Source: Kondoa malvinella (lineage: Eukaryota > Basidiomycota > Agaricostilbomycetes > Agaricostilbales > Kondoaceae). From it: 64,000 bases of DNA. Both the position numbers and the translations under genes were made by a program. Positions 21,923 through 35,227 of this stretch are shown here, in pieces. A model generated the notes under the pieces. It was not told the DNA's origin. It did no database searches and saw only the letters and a program-made list of their open reading frames with translations. Location of the stretch: positions 2,575,783 to 2,639,782 of the forward strand of contig BCIM01000001.1 of NCBI GenBank assembly GCA_039545315.1, read 5' to 3'. Each line of letters starts with the position of its first letter. Position 1 is the first letter of the stretch.

Positions 21923-23977
21923 ATGTTTGACTGGTTTGGCTGTCGCGCACCTGAGACAGAAGAGACTCGCTCTGTACCCAAACCCTCAAATCGCAGCATG
22001 TCAGAGAAAAGAGATCTAGAGCAACGTTTCTCAATGAGCTCTATGGGGCAAGAGCTGCCTGCCTACTCTCAGACTGGCTATGCAGAGGACGATACAAGGA
22101 CTACGTGTGTCCTGCTTGTGTCATCGTCAGCCACCTGTCTGATACCGCTGTGCCATTACAGCATCGCGAACAAGATTGACGCATTAAGCAAAGAACTCAG
22201 AGCGCTCAGCCTGGATATGCATGATCATGTACTTTGGTATAATGTCGCTCTCCAGTATATCCGCTGACGAACTGCACAGCCCGAGATTGCCTGGAAGGAG
22301 ATGCACACGCACGATATTCTCGTCAAGTTTATGAAGCAGCACAACTTTGAAGTGACTCCTCATGCATACGGCTTGGAGACTGCCTGGGAAGCTACGTATC
22401 AACACAAGGAGGGAGGAAGAACGATAGGGTTCAATTCAGAAGAAGATGCGTTGCCTGGCATTGGTCATGCGTACGTCTTCCTGTCTTCCTTCCATTCAGA
22501 TACTCAGGGACATCATCGTTACAGTTGCGGACATAACTTGATTGCTATTGGAGGCATTGCAGGTATTTCATAGAGCTACTTCCCGTTTAGCCAATCTCAT
22601 TCAGGTTACAGCCGCGCTTGGCTGTGCAGAGGCGTTGAAGAAGGTAATCTTCTAGCTTACTCACAATGGGAAAAAACTCACTGATGTACAGCACGACCTT
22701 CCGGGCAAGATAGTACTACTCGGAACGCCTGCTGAAGAGAGTATGTCAACTTATGCAGCTCTGTCTGCCCATGGCTCATTGCAGCTCCTGCACAGGGGAC
22801 GGCGGGAAGATTAAGCTCGTTTGTCTCTGACTACTGTCTCTCAGACTTGATCTAAATGCCTCGTGTAGATCAGAGCGGGAGCGTATAAACAGGTAAACCA
22901 CTTATCCTGATCATCATTCCTGGCTGATAGATGGCATAGATGGACCTATGCCTGATGATCCACCCCACGCCTTCAGACGGACTTCTACCAATGCTCGCTG
23001 TCTCTCAAATAGTGGCCGAATACATCGGACAGTAAGTATTCGAACTTCTTGCATCGGTCTATCTGACCAGGAGCAGTGGTGCACATGCCGCGATGGCACC
23101 TTGGGAAGGAGTTAACGCCCTGGACGCAGCAGTAACAGCATACAACTCGATCTCGGTCCTGAGGCAAGAAATGCTTCCGTCTGATCGAGCTCATGCTATC
23201 ATTGTTATGCCTGAGGGAGCGCCCGTGAACATCATACCAGCCTACTGTCAACTCAAAGCTGCCGTACGAGTAAGTGTGCTGCATTTCATTGACGTGCCAG
23301 CTGATTGTCGGTTCAGTCCTTGGAGTACAAGCGGCTCGTGACCCTTCAAAAGAAGATCGAGAACTGCTTGAACGCCGCTGCTCTTAGTTCAGGCTGCAAA
23401 GTGAACTTTGAATGGACCTATGTGCGTACTTGATATTCCGGAGAAAGGAAAGTGCTGACCATCCATCAGACGTACAAGGATCTTCGGAACAATTCAGCCC
23501 TCGGCGATACTTACATCCAGTACATGAAGACTCAAGGCGTTGACGTACCTATTGGAACCGAAGCGCTTGGCAGTACTGACTTTGGCGATGTTTCGTACGA
23601 AGTCCCGTCGTTGCATCCGATGTTTAAGGCAAGTGACCGATGATGGTTGAACGACCCACAACTGACCTTGGAACAGATTCCGGGTACTGGTGCAGGCAAC
23701 GGGAACCACACGCCTGGCTTTACAGATGCTGCAAGGACCAAGGAAGCTCATGAAGATGCGCTAAGGTCTGCTAAAGGAATGGCTGTCGCTGCCTTCAGAG
23801 CTGTTGTCGTGAGTCCTCACGTCTATATCGAAAGCCCTTATGTCTGAAAGCGAAATGCAGGATGATGAATATTTCAAGCAGGTAGCTAAACATCCAATCC
23901 GAACACCGCAACCCGCTAACCACCTTGCGCAGGTTAAAGACGCTTTCGAGCAGGACAAGAAGGATCGATCCAGTTGA
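21923..23977 (+). CDS. M20 family amidohydrolase/dipeptidase, tandem copy 2
   Basis: Close paralogue of the upstream gene, same strand, 169 bp further on. It has an extra N-terminal segment of about 60 residues (MFDWFGCRAPETEETRSVPK onward) before the shared IANKIDALSKELRALSLDMH; an internal Met at 21998 is an alternative start. Shared motifs are PEIAWKEMHTHDIL, QHKEGGRTIGFNSEEDALPG, HACGHNLIAIGGIA, LLGTPAEE, GAYKQMDLCLMIHPTPSDGL, AMAPWEGVNALDAAVTAY, LGSTDFGDVSYEVPSLHPMF and GNHTPGFTDAA. Two introns (22471-22524 and 22563-22611) interrupt the HACGHN region here but are absent from copy 1. Probably cytosolic, as no signal peptide is seen. Exact substrate unknown; a role in dipeptide or amidated amino acid turnover is inferred. 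Confidence 0.85.
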
Positions 23978-24866
23978 GCAGATGTACTGTGTATCAATCG
24001 AATGCAATGAGCAACTTGTACAACAGACATATCATTTGCAAGCAAGCAGATAGAAGTCTCAGCTTCGCCTTTTCTCTCCAACGTGACCCAAAGCGCAAGG
24101 GTGGGTTTAAAGCACACAAGCTAGGCCTCATACGCGACGAGACCGGGTCCCTGATAGCTTACATAGACTATCATCTCCGACTAAGCAAAATACGAGTGAA
24201 AAAAAACATGTCAAACAAGACTCACGATTGCGCAGTATCATTACATAAACAGAGAGAATGTTGAAGTAACCAGGTCATCATTCGAGCATGCTCTGCGCTG
24301 CAGAGTCCTACCTCAAGACAACGCGAGACCCTCAGAACAATGGTTTTTAGGACTTCTTGAAGAAATAAACTCTGAAAAGCCGAAGCAATGCAAAGTCCAA
24401 TCTGAAAGAGTTTGATCTGGGACAAGTTGTCTGGACCAGATTGCCGTAGGAGCAGACATTTTCCGAGCATGGAGAAAGTCGCTCAGCAGCAGACTGGTAC
24501 TGTTGACGTGAGTTGCACAGTCAGCAAAGGCTAGATACTATGGGTTGTAGGCTTCAGAGGAGACTCACATTTCACGTCCTTGCAGAAGAAAGAGAGTCGC
24601 GCTCAGAATTTTTCTTATGCACTCAGGTTTTTGATAAGCTCGGATCCAACTTACTAATGTACCACTTAATAAGTGAGGACGGGCATTCGGTGATAACAGA
24701 AATTTCTCGCCAAAGCTATATCCTCGACCTTGATACACAGCTGCTTGGCTATACAACACCGCTTTGATCAGAAATACCTTGAAGATCAAAAACCTTTGAC
24801 GCATATACAAGCGGACCTCTGCAACTTTTACATACAACTCCACCTCACAAGCCCTTTGACGCAAAG
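23978..24866. other. Intergenic region upstream of homocitrate synthase
   Basis: 889 bp. Short frames on both strands have no recognisable domain. The last 100 bases before the start are CA/CT-rich, as expected for the homocitrate synthase 5' UTR. No RNA gene or repeat was recognised. Confidence 0.4.
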
Positions 24867-26854
<1,988 letters not shown>

Positions 26855-27169
26855 AAGACATGTAGCTTTTGTAGATTCAGTCCCTCTCTCCTTGTATTAT
26901 AGCATATCCGTGAGCTCTTTATGAACATGGTCAATTGTCTCGTCTCCGCGCCACTCCTCATAGATCTCTAGCCTGATCTCCTCTTTCATCAGTCCGCTAG
27001 AAAAGACAGCTGCCAGCGGAGGAAAACAATTGCCCGAAAGCGAATCAATTGTTTGCAGAATAACGTAGGAACCCGGGTACTTTAGAGCACTGTTGGTATT
27101 GCTTGTTTGGGATAGCGACTAGAAATGGTAGAGAAGAAGAGAGAGCGGAATAGGAAGCATTTCACACTG
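26855..27169. other. 3' flank of homocitrate synthase
   Basis: 315 bp between the homocitrate synthase stop and the possible small minus-strand ORF. Nothing recognisable beyond likely 3' UTR. Confidence 0.4.
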
Positions 27170-27491
27170 CTACAAGATGGGGAGGGGAAAAGGTAGTCGC
27201 TCTCGCAGCTTTTCGAAAGGAGAAGAGATATAGCCATGGCGTAAAAGGCACTCCACAGCGATTTCAAAGATGCCCGGTAGAAAGATGACCATAGTGCAAG
27301 CGATGAGTGAGCACATCTTGTACACAGAAAAGGGAGAGAGATGAGTAATCTCTTGGAAATTGCATTGGCGTGATAGATCTGCTTATGCGTTGTCAGCAGC
27401 CTTTCACGTCGCTATCAAATCACTCACCACATTCACCTTGATCCTGCTTGAAGACGTCCAGGATTATCGACCTTGCCAACCGGAGCAGCAT
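27170..27491 (-). CDS. Possible small membrane protein, two exons
   Basis: A minus-strand frame from ATG 27489-27491 reads MLLRLARSIILDVFKQDQGE, then reaches a canonical 50-nt intron (GTGAGT donor, CTGAC branch site, GCAG acceptor). It continues DLSRQCNFQEITHLSPFSVY, a hydrophobic stretch MCSLIACTMVIFLPGIFEIA and a short tail to TAG at 27170. The result is about 90 aa with one membrane span. I do not recognise the family. The start lies only 27 bp after the AIM41 stop on the same strand, which leaves no room for an ordinary promoter. It could instead be a 3' UTR feature, or use a start inside AIM41. Low-to-moderate confidence. Confidence 0.4.
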
Positions 27492-27517
27492 GCTTGTGAA
27501 TATAGGTTTGACGCGGG

Positions 27518-28089
27518 CTACTGCTTGAACTCGACCGTCTGCAGAGCCCTTTTGACCGCGAGTGCAACATCTTTTCCTTCTGCTTTCCCCTGAGCCAACC
27601 TCATGACTTCCTTGACTACTGGTCCCATAACCCTGCCCTGCGTCCCAATAGCCTCTTCAACAAGCTTGGCCATTTCCGTCCTGTCCATCTTTGGGCTCTC
27701 GCTATTCCTCAAAAACTCATTCAAGACTTCAATTTCAGCTTGATAGGCTTCTGCTAAATCTCTTCGAGGTGGATTATTGCTCAGGAACTGTGGGATGGTC
27801 TCTTTACGCCTTGCAATAGCTTTTGAAAGTAATTTTGAAGGAGATGGTGACGATGGAATTTTGGAAGCAGTTTGTATTTCGCCAAGAACGCTCTGGTTGA
27901 TCATCAGCAAAGTGTTGAGAGTTGTATGAGAGGCAGGAGGCTGACCTTGATGACAGATGTCCGAGGATGATCTCTGGCCCGCATGGAATCTTTGAGCGCA
28001 TTTCGCAGCAGGCTTTCTAGCTCTTGGCCGCTTGACAGGCTACGGTATTTGGGTATTAGAGCTGTTCGGCGTAGCATCAGGGTATTCAT
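27518..28089 (-). CDS. AIM41: YqeY/GatB-like mitochondrial protein AIM41
   Basis: Mitochondrial protein of the YqeY family, related to the tail domain of GatB amidotransferase. The N-terminus MNTLMLRRTALIPKYRSLSS is basic and hydroxylated, like a mitochondrial presequence. Then ELESLLRNALKDSMRARDHP RTSVIK joins, over an intron of about 57 nt, to SVLGEIQTASKIP. The conserved helical part includes LLSKAIARRKETIPQFLSN, RRDLAEAYQAEIEVLNEFL and the C-terminal VVKEVMRLAQGKAEGKDVAL. About 170 aa, normal for the family. Exact role unknown in fungi; yeast mutants affect mitochondrial inheritance. Divergent from the Ost-alpha-like gene. Confidence 0.85.
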
Positions 28090-28385
28090 TCTGATAAGGT
28101 TATCGTTGCTGATCGACTTCGTGTTGCCCGCATGAATTGTTGACTTGGAGAGCTACGGTCACTGATGCAGATCTGATGAACGCGCAAGAACATGTGTCCT
28201 CGTCGTCTGAGCATGCGCTTCTGTTGCCTTCTTTCTGTAGAACGTGTCGCCATATAGGAGGTTTTCTTATCAATTTGCCTGAAATGCGGTGTCCTTCTTG
28301 TTTGCTTGCTATTCAGACCGCGGTCATGCTTTGCTTTGCTTGCTTCTCCATTTCCTGAACCCCACGCGTTATATCTATCTGCGAG
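28090..28385. promoter_or_regulatory. Divergent promoter AIM41 / Ost-alpha-like gene
   Basis: 296 bp between divergent starts. A plus-strand frame of 73 codons with two Cys pairs lies here, but it overlaps the probable AIM41 5' region and has no clear continuation, so I did not call it a gene. Confidence 0.4.
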
Positions 28386-30744
28386 ATGCCCTCCTGCCCC
28401 GTACACGAAGTTCTAGAGGAAGATAACCGACCCTTATTCAGCGAAGAAGGACTAGATCTCAAAGTCCATCAAGTGGGCTTTATAATCACTGGCATCTTCT
28501 GCGTTATAGCCTGTTGCGCGAGTGGTTGGCTCATCAGCAAACATTTGGCCTTTTATACCCACAAGAGACAACAACGTCAAATTGTTAGAATCTTGTTCAT
28601 GGTTCCTGTATATGCGCTGGTTTCTTGGGCTAGCTACTTCTACTGGCAGCAGTCTCTATACTTTCAGCTGGTGCGAGATTGCTACGAGGTCCGTCTACTA
28701 CCAGCTTCACGGACCAAGTTGATTCGTAACAGGCCTTCGTCCTGATGAGCTTCTTCTACCTCTTATTGGCATACATGGGCGACTCTCCGGCCGAACAACG
28801 TCAAGCGTTCAAGCGTATCAAGCTGGAGAAATGGATGTGGCCTTTAGGAAGATTACGCTACAGACCTTCGTCTGGTCTGCATTTCGTTTGGTTGTGCAAG
28901 TGGTTGATCTTGCAGTATGTCGTGCTGAGGCGTGAGTCGTTTCGTTGCGCAGGAAATGGTAGCTCATAAATGAACAGCACTTTGTACTCTCGCGGCTTGT
29001 ATCGGTAATGCACTTGGGTATTATTGCGTAGCAAGTTGGAGTCCTCTATTCGTTCACGTAAGTCTGACTATGTCAGAACTGGTTTCGCTCCAAAAGTATA
29101 TCGTTGACACTCCTGTAGGTCTGGACAACAGGCATCATCACCATCTCTGTCACACTAGCTCTGTACATTGTGTTACAATTCACCGTAGTCCTAGGCGAAG
29201 AACTAGCTACCTATCGACCCATGTACAAATTCTTTGGTAAGTGGCTCTTCATACCTATTTGCGAAACGCTGATGTCTATTGGGCCATCAGTCGTCAAAGG
29301 TCTCGTGTTTATCATCTTTTGGCAATACGTCCTCCTCTCCATCCTCATGTATTTCGATATCATCAAACAAACGAAATATTGGTCAGCAGAAGAAGTCATG
29401 GTCGGCTTTGAAGCGCTTTTAATCACTTTTGAAATGGTCCTCTTTGCCTTTGCGCATGTAAAAGCTTTCTCGTATTTACCTTATCGAGCACCTGGAGCAG
29501 ATGCGGAAGAAAGGAAATTGAACCAGACGAATCGATGGAAAGCTTTTTGTAACGTGATTGATTATAGGGATGTAGGGAGAGAATTGGGTGATGGGACAGT
29601 GTACATGGCGCAGAAGATTAAAGGGAAAGCTGAGCCTGATCGGAGGGAGGATTTGGAAGTTGCTTTTGAGAAAGCTAGGCCTGAAGATGAGGAAGGTTGG
29701 AAGAGGAAAGGAAGTCAGTTCAAGGGCATGACCGAGGAGGAGAAAGAACTGGAACGCGTCAGACTGCTGGGAGAGACGGAAGATGAGCATTCATCAATTT
29801 TGGATCGGAAAGGCTTGCTGGATCCGCCAAGGTCGTCAAGAGATTTCGGTAGTCCCCTACTGGAAGGCAAAGAAGACGATATACGCTATCCCAGCCAGAC
29901 AGCTTACGACTCGCTCTACTCAGATCCATTCGATCATATTCCTGTACAGAAGAATTCTCAGTCAGCACCTAGGTCCAATGGTCAATATAGCGCACTAGGC
30001 TCGGAGAAAAATTTCAGCGAGAAGAGTCCAGTCATACCTTCTGCAGACGATGATAGACAGCCTCATTCACGAAAAGAAGGTGTTGAACCCAAGAGAGTGC
30101 CAAAGAAACCTGACCGTTGGTGGTCGAGTCTGAGAAGCAAGAAAGAACCGATACCTGTTCCGTCAGTGTCGGACGCTCAGCTGCATGATTCTCTTTGGCT
30201 CGGCTCAGTGCCTTCTCTACCTAGTCAGGCCAAGCCGCAACATGCCAAAAGATCGAGTATTCATACCGCACCTGTCAAACCAGCAATACAGCAACGCTAT
30301 CCGTCCAACATTTCCCGCTCACAGCCGAAGACCATCGTTCTGCCTTCACCTCTATCGCCTTCTAGGTATCCTAGCCCGCCAACCAGTCTCATACCAGCTC
30401 ATTTTGGTCGTCAGCCATCCATAGGCCCTTCTGTACGGCCTCCAACATCTGTAAGAAGAGTCTCGTTAGATGGCCGCTACCCTCAAGCAGAACCGCCGCA
30501 ACCCAGTCCTCAATCCGCAGCACCGGAAATGAGGCAAACGCGATCAGCACCTCTCACCTACCCGGCAGTCAATTTCGCTTCGAGCTCAAGATCAATCAAA
30601 ATCATCCCTTCGAGCTCGACACAGTCTCGGTCGACTACAACGTATAGTCACAGTGGGACGCCTTTGACAGACTTCGGGCAATGGCAGCCTCGTCCACCTA
30701 ATTCAGCGCGAACAAAGTCGAAATTCTTGTTTGAAGAATGCTAG
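28386..30744 (+). CDS. TMEM184/Ost-alpha (DUF300) membrane protein
   Basis: Seven-span membrane protein of the organic solute transporter alpha/TMEM184 family. Spans are visible from about residue 32 (VGFIITGIFCVIACCASGWL), with the family signature RILFMVPVYALVSWASYFY, then YEAYVIYSFF, a LEKWMWPLGRLRYRPSSGLH loop and FLWLCKW-like helix. The last large exon (from about 29110) gives LVLQFTVVLGEELATYRP, KFFGKWLFIPICETLMSIG and LITFEMVLFAFAHVKAFSYL. Residues beyond about 330 form a long cytosolic tail rich in Ser, Pro and charged residues, typical for fungal members. About five exons. Likely in vacuole, endosome or plasma membrane; the transported substrate, if any, is unknown. Its stop lies 35 bp from that of the convergent TTL-like gene. 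Confidence 0.85.
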
Positions 30745-30779
30745 CCCCAAATAAATAATGTAAATGCATGTCTAAGTCA

Positions 30780-32309
30780 CTACCAACTCCTTACTTCCAC
30801 TTCTAGACATTTGTGTAGTTCGGGTGTTTCCGCTTCCATCTTTGCTAGATCTTCTTTGTCGAAGAAGGGCAAAGCGACGATTTTGAGCGTGTTTTCGAAT
30901 AGGCGGTCGATGATTGTTGAGAGCTCTGTGCCGGTCTGGGCAAAGTCTGGGCAGGCGTTGATCTCGAGTAGGTAGGGCTGGTTCGCATCACTGTCATGAC
31001 GCGTCAGGTCAAGAATTTGATGAAGCAGCAGAGCAATTACTCGAGCAGTATATCCACACCGTACAGCTCGAATGCGTTGGGCAAGGGCTGTCCGACGAAC
31101 TTAGCCAAGTGAATGGCACAGAGCCAGCAAAGCTAGATCGACGAACCTGAAATTGACTGCCAGATCCCAAAGCGGCTTTCCAAGTCTCCGCTAGCAGAGC
31201 ACAAAGTCTTTCGAAAGCCTGATCAACATCCTGTTGAGTAATGGACCTTTCTCCAGAGGCGAATCGAGCAGTGCTGCCAATCAGATCGTAGAAGAGATGA
31301 ACGTTTGGATTGGCTTCTTTCGGCAAATCTTGTAAGCAGGTGTTGGTTAGATGGCTCGTAAGGTCGTAGATAGCGTCTTCAGATTCACTCTCACGTGGAG
31401 GAAACTCGTATGGTGCGTTGGCGAAGAGTGCGAGGATGTCTTTGGATACGTATAGCTTTAGAGCACCGACTGCGAGGACGTAGACGCGAAGATGAAACTT
31501 GCGTAATGAGGTCGAGTCTTTCGGCATAACGAGAAGAGGATTTTGGATGTATGCCTGAACACATTGAGCTGTAAATTGTACTCGTAGAAAGCAGAACTGA
31601 CTTGTATCACCCAATACCGCATTTGGCCTAGCGTCATTTCCTGTCCTTCTTCGGTGTCTGACTCCTCATCGCTGTCATCTTCATGCCCCTCCAGTATTCG
31701 TGTAAGGTCTTCTTCTGTGCGAAAGAGCTGAATGCCTTGCCCTCTATCTGCCATAGCTGGTTTCAGGATCCTGCCGTGACGCGATCAGCCCAGCCTTCAA
31801 TAGTCAGACACAGCACTCACCACCACTTGTCACTATCAGCATCGAAAGCTTCTTTGAGTTCATAGAGGTCGTCGAGCAGCAGATCATCGAGCTCGTCGGC
31901 AAAGGAGATATGAAACGTATAAGTCTCTGGAATGCCTTGTCTGAGTATAGAGTCAGGATGCTTTGCGAGGTATTGATTGACAGTCGTCGGCATGTGATGT
32001 TTTCGTATAAGTGCCTTTCAACAGACTGGGTTGGTTCAGGCGACGACGCAGATACATTGCCCTCACCTTCCGTATCACATACGCGTTCAGCATACACCGT
32101 GTTGGCTCTTGCATAGCCCATTCGAAGCGAAGAGAGTCATAATCCGAGAACTGCAAAGCGCAAATTTGTTCGTCTGGCAACGAAGTCACAATACGCCAGT
32201 CTGGCAAGATCTTTGCTGCTGCTCGCTTGATGGCACTACGAATGTACTCTGAAGACGCTGGATAGTCGACCAAGAGCACTCGTGACAGGAAATTCGACTC
32301 TTCAGACAT
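30780..32309 (-). CDS. Tubulin-tyrosine-ligase-like ATP-grasp protein
   Basis: ATP-grasp enzyme of the TTL family, closest in layout to fungal Pby1-type proteins. The ATG at 32307-32309 gives MSEESNFLSRVLLVDYPAS. TTL segments follow in order: LPDEQICALQFSDYDSLRFE, NAYVIRKA and LIRKHHM, ETYTFHISFADELDDLL, WILKPAMADRGQGIQLF, WVIQAYIQNPLLV, FHLRVYVLAVGALKLYVSKD, YDLTSHLTNTCLQ, FELYGVDILLE and YLLEINACPDFAQTG. The KPAMADRGQGI loop and LLEINACPDF motif carry the ATP/Mg-binding residues. An acidic patch (EGHEDDSDEESDTEEGQ) is inserted between strands. About six exons. Substrate could be tubulin or another protein tail; members in yeast associate with P-bodies. Confidence 0.83.
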
Positions 32310-32715
32310 CGTTGGGCGAAGTAAAAGCCAAAGCCTTTGCTTTCGGTCAGACAACAAGTGTGCCTATCTGCTTCCAGTATCTGGACCATTGAGCTATTGT
32401 GTGTGTTACGCATTTGGGCCGTTCCGTCGTATGTCTCTTTGATGCCCTACTTCGCGACGGCATCACGCCTTGTGATCCTTCATATACTACTGGGCGGCTT
32501 TGTGTGCTGGTCACCGCGCGAAGGCTTGTCGCTACTCGGTAGCAAGTTCATGCAGCCTTCTGGTCATTATTGTAATTTGGACCAGCGGAATTACGATTGC
32601 CATCCCGCGACCTGCTGTACTGCCTCTCCCGCCTCGTATAGCTTCAGACTACCTTGCAGGCGTACATATATGATAGGCAACATGTTCAGCTCATCTCTTC
32701 CACAAACACATCAAA
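32310..32715. promoter_or_regulatory. Divergent promoter TTL-like / PL14
   Basis: 406 bp between divergent starts. A plus-strand open frame of about 200 codons overlaps here and the lyase start, but it is Cys/Ser-rich without a family and out of frame with the lyase, so I regard it as chance. Confidence 0.45.
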
Positions 32716-34116
32716 ATGGCATTCTACTTGCTTGCACTCATCTGCGCATTGATTTTCCAAGTTCAAGCATTGCCTATTGCGCTTCCATTGCCTCAGATTC
32801 TGGGCGATGTTACACCAATGATCTTGGGCGATCAAGTAGCTGCACCTCAGCTAGATCAAACCAGCAGCACCTCGCTCGAAACACCTTCTGCGGTATTCGC
32901 TTCCGGCATAGCTTCGGACGTATCCACATCATCTTCAGCTTCGCAAAGCACCTCTAGCCAAGTCTCCGCCTCTGCAATTGTCAGCTTGGGCAGCTCATCG
33001 ACAGCCTCGGCAAGCACATGGGCTCTCGACCCAGAGTTCACCGATATCAAAGCTGGTTTTGAAAGCGTCAAATTCAGCTGGGGCTCTACACTAGCGGAAG
33101 TCATTTCCTCCGTACCTTCAACCGCCTATGCTACTCCATCAGCTTCTGCATCCCCGTCAGCCTTTACATCCTCTTCTTCATCTCCAGCTGCACCAACAGG
33201 CAACGTCATGCAAGTCCTCTACCCAAAAGGAAGCATCAACCCAAACCCAGCACACACTGGCGGTGTCGGCTTCTATGCTACTCCAGTTGATTTTACCAAA
33301 GCCAACAACGTCTCGCTATCGTACAGCATCTTTTTCCCTGCCGATTTTGATTTCGTCAAGGCCGGCAAGCTTCCTGGATTGACTGGGGGACACGGCGGTT
33401 GTAGCGGAGGGAAGAATGCGGATGACTGCTTCTCTACTAGATTGATGTGGAGAGCCGGTGGTTTAGGCGAGCTGTATCTATATGGTGAGCTTGATTGTCT
33501 CCTTTGATCTGGACTTTGCTGATTGTCCTCTACAGCACCTCAAAAGCAGACTGAAGCACTATGCAGTCTTGGTCCAAAGTCAATTTGCGACACGGAATAC
33601 GGCGCTTCTATCGGTCGTGGTGCTTGGAAATGGGCTGTCGGCGAATGGACGCACGTCCGAACCGACGTTTGGCTCAACACTCCAGGCAAAGCAGATGGCG
33701 GTTTCAACATTTTTATCAACGATCAACTCGTCTTGCATTCGGATGAAGTCCTCTACCGCAATGAAGTAACTGTCGAACCGACTACCTCTACGAAGCCAAA
33801 AGCAAAGAAACCAAAAGCGACAAAGGCACCTCAACCTGAAAGTTCTTCGCCTGTCGCACCTGTTGCCGAAGCAGCTGAACCAACAGACATTCTCTCTGAA
33901 TTACTCGGCGGTGATCTGCTATTGAACACATTCCACGCCGAGCCAAAAGCAGCACCAGCAGCGACATTGCCTGAAGCTCAAGAACTAGCCAAGAAGCCAG
34001 TCGGTTTCTTGAGCATCATGTTTCAGACTTTCTTTGGTGGTCATGACAAGCAATACGCGTCTCCAAAAGATCAGTACACGTACTTTGCGGATGTCAAGCT
34101 GCATGTGGTCAGCTAG
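32716..34116 (+). CDS. Secreted polysaccharide lyase family 14-like protein
   Basis: Two exons, 32716-33484 and 33536-34116, give 1350 nt (449 aa). A signal peptide MAFYLLALICALIFQVQALP is followed by a Ser/Thr/Ala-rich linker of about 130 residues, likely O-glycosylated. The catalytic jelly-roll begins around GNVMQVLYPKGSINP, with the family motifs VSLSYSIFFPADFDFVKAGK, LPGLTGGHGGCSGGKNADDC, FSTRLMWRAGGLGELYLY and WTHVRTDVWLNTPGKADGGF. The last motif, FQTFFGGHDKQYASPKDQYT, comes after a disordered insertion of about 80 residues rich in Lys, Pro, Ala and Glu. Fungal PL14 enzymes cleave glucuronan or alginate. A role in degrading or remodelling uronic-acid polymers is inferred; the exact substrate is unknown. 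Confidence 0.85.
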
Positions 34117-34299
34117 GGTTTGGGCTAGAAGGATGATTTGGGCATTGGGTTTATTCGTCTCGGGTTGTGACTGGAAGTAGGGAGGGAATCAGTAGAGATA
34201 TCATGAAATCGATTACATTTGCGTTGTCTACCTTTGACACATTGAACACCAAAGTTCTTCAATTGGCTCTCTTGCTTCTTACCCTCATCTATAAACCCA

Positions 34300-34611
34300 A
34301 TGTCCCGGTCAAAGTTATTACCCAAGGGCGCTGCCAGTGCCTCGCCTGCCAAAAAGACCAAGTCGCAAAAGCCTGTACAACCAGCAAAGGCAAAGTCGAA
34401 GCGTAATCCGAAAAAGACGAAAATGAATGATCGAGACTTGCTTGAGACTTTGAATGAGGATACGGCTGTCATAAACAGCAAGCTGGCAAAGGTGCGCTGC
34501 TGTCTTGGCAATATGGTGCTGTGCTGATGTATGTGAGCGCAGAAACCTGCAACTGCGTCGAAATTGAACGCAAAGGCGTTGGAGCTGTCAATGAAAGAGG
34601 CAAAGCTATGA
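34300..34611 (+). CDS. Small lysine-rich protein, unknown
   Basis: Two exons, 34300-34491 and 34543-34611, join over a 51-nt GTGCGC...GCAG intron to 261 nt (86 aa). The first half is strongly basic (MSRSKLLPKGAASASPAKKT, KRNPKKTKMNDRDLLETLN). The second half is helical (DTAVINSKLAK, then ATASKLNAKALELSMKEAKL). The composition suggests a nucleic-acid- or ribosome-associated protein, but I recognise no family. Support is the clean splice site and the coherent charge pattern across the junction. A longer antisense frame covers the same bases and is judged a shadow. Confidence 0.5.
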
Positions 34612-35227
34612 GGAGCAGGATTAGAGCACATGGCTGGCGCAACGCAGAGCTGTAGGGCACCGGGTATTGGGATACACGCCATCGATCAAGTGTCTGGAGA
34701 GTGTACTTGAGGTTTACCGCTCGCTACAGTGAGCTTCTCGTTACTTCTTCCGATGGAGCTAAATAACTATATCCATTCAGCTGTATGAATTACACATCGT
34801 TGGCTTGCACGTCATCTCGTCTGGAGGAGTTGTTGGTGATTTCACGCTTGGGAGAAGCTCACGAGAGCTGGGATAGGTTATAAGGATCTTTTTGGGGCGA
34901 CTGAGGTGTAGATGGACCTGGTTGAGAAAGAGCTGCATTCATAGCTTGCCGAGAAGACGGTTTGCAAAAGTGTGATGATGAGGGCACTTCGGACACAGTG
35001 TAAGCCGATGAGCGTGGAGCTGTATACGTTTCAGAGCAGAGCCTATATCATATATGTATCGTCTTCGTCCAAGTATCGAGCCAGCTTCTGATTCGCCGAC
35101 TGCCTTTGAGCAATCATTGCGCTTTTGACTATCCAACAACAAGCGACAGCCATTCAGTCGAATGTTTCGTGCGTGATGCTGTGACAGACTTACTCGTGAT
35201 GTATGAAAAACAAACGCAGTAACACAA
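34612..35227. other. Convergent intergenic region
   Basis: 616 bp between the small lysine-rich gene and the end of the LRR-like gene. Short open frames only; no RNA gene or repeat recognised. Confidence 0.4.

Noticed and set aside
24513..24866. Possible gene or upstream ORF before homocitrate synthase
   Set aside because: Short frames on both strands lack motifs, and no conserved uORF could be judged from one sequence.
32337..32957. 206-codon plus-strand open frame overlapping the lyase start
   Set aside because: Out of frame with the lyase signal peptide; composition rich in Cys/Ser/Tyr without a pattern.
34125..34682. 185-codon minus-strand open frame
   Set aside because: It is antisense to the small lysine-rich gene and the lyase 3' region, has no domain, and the plus strand has a clean spliced model.
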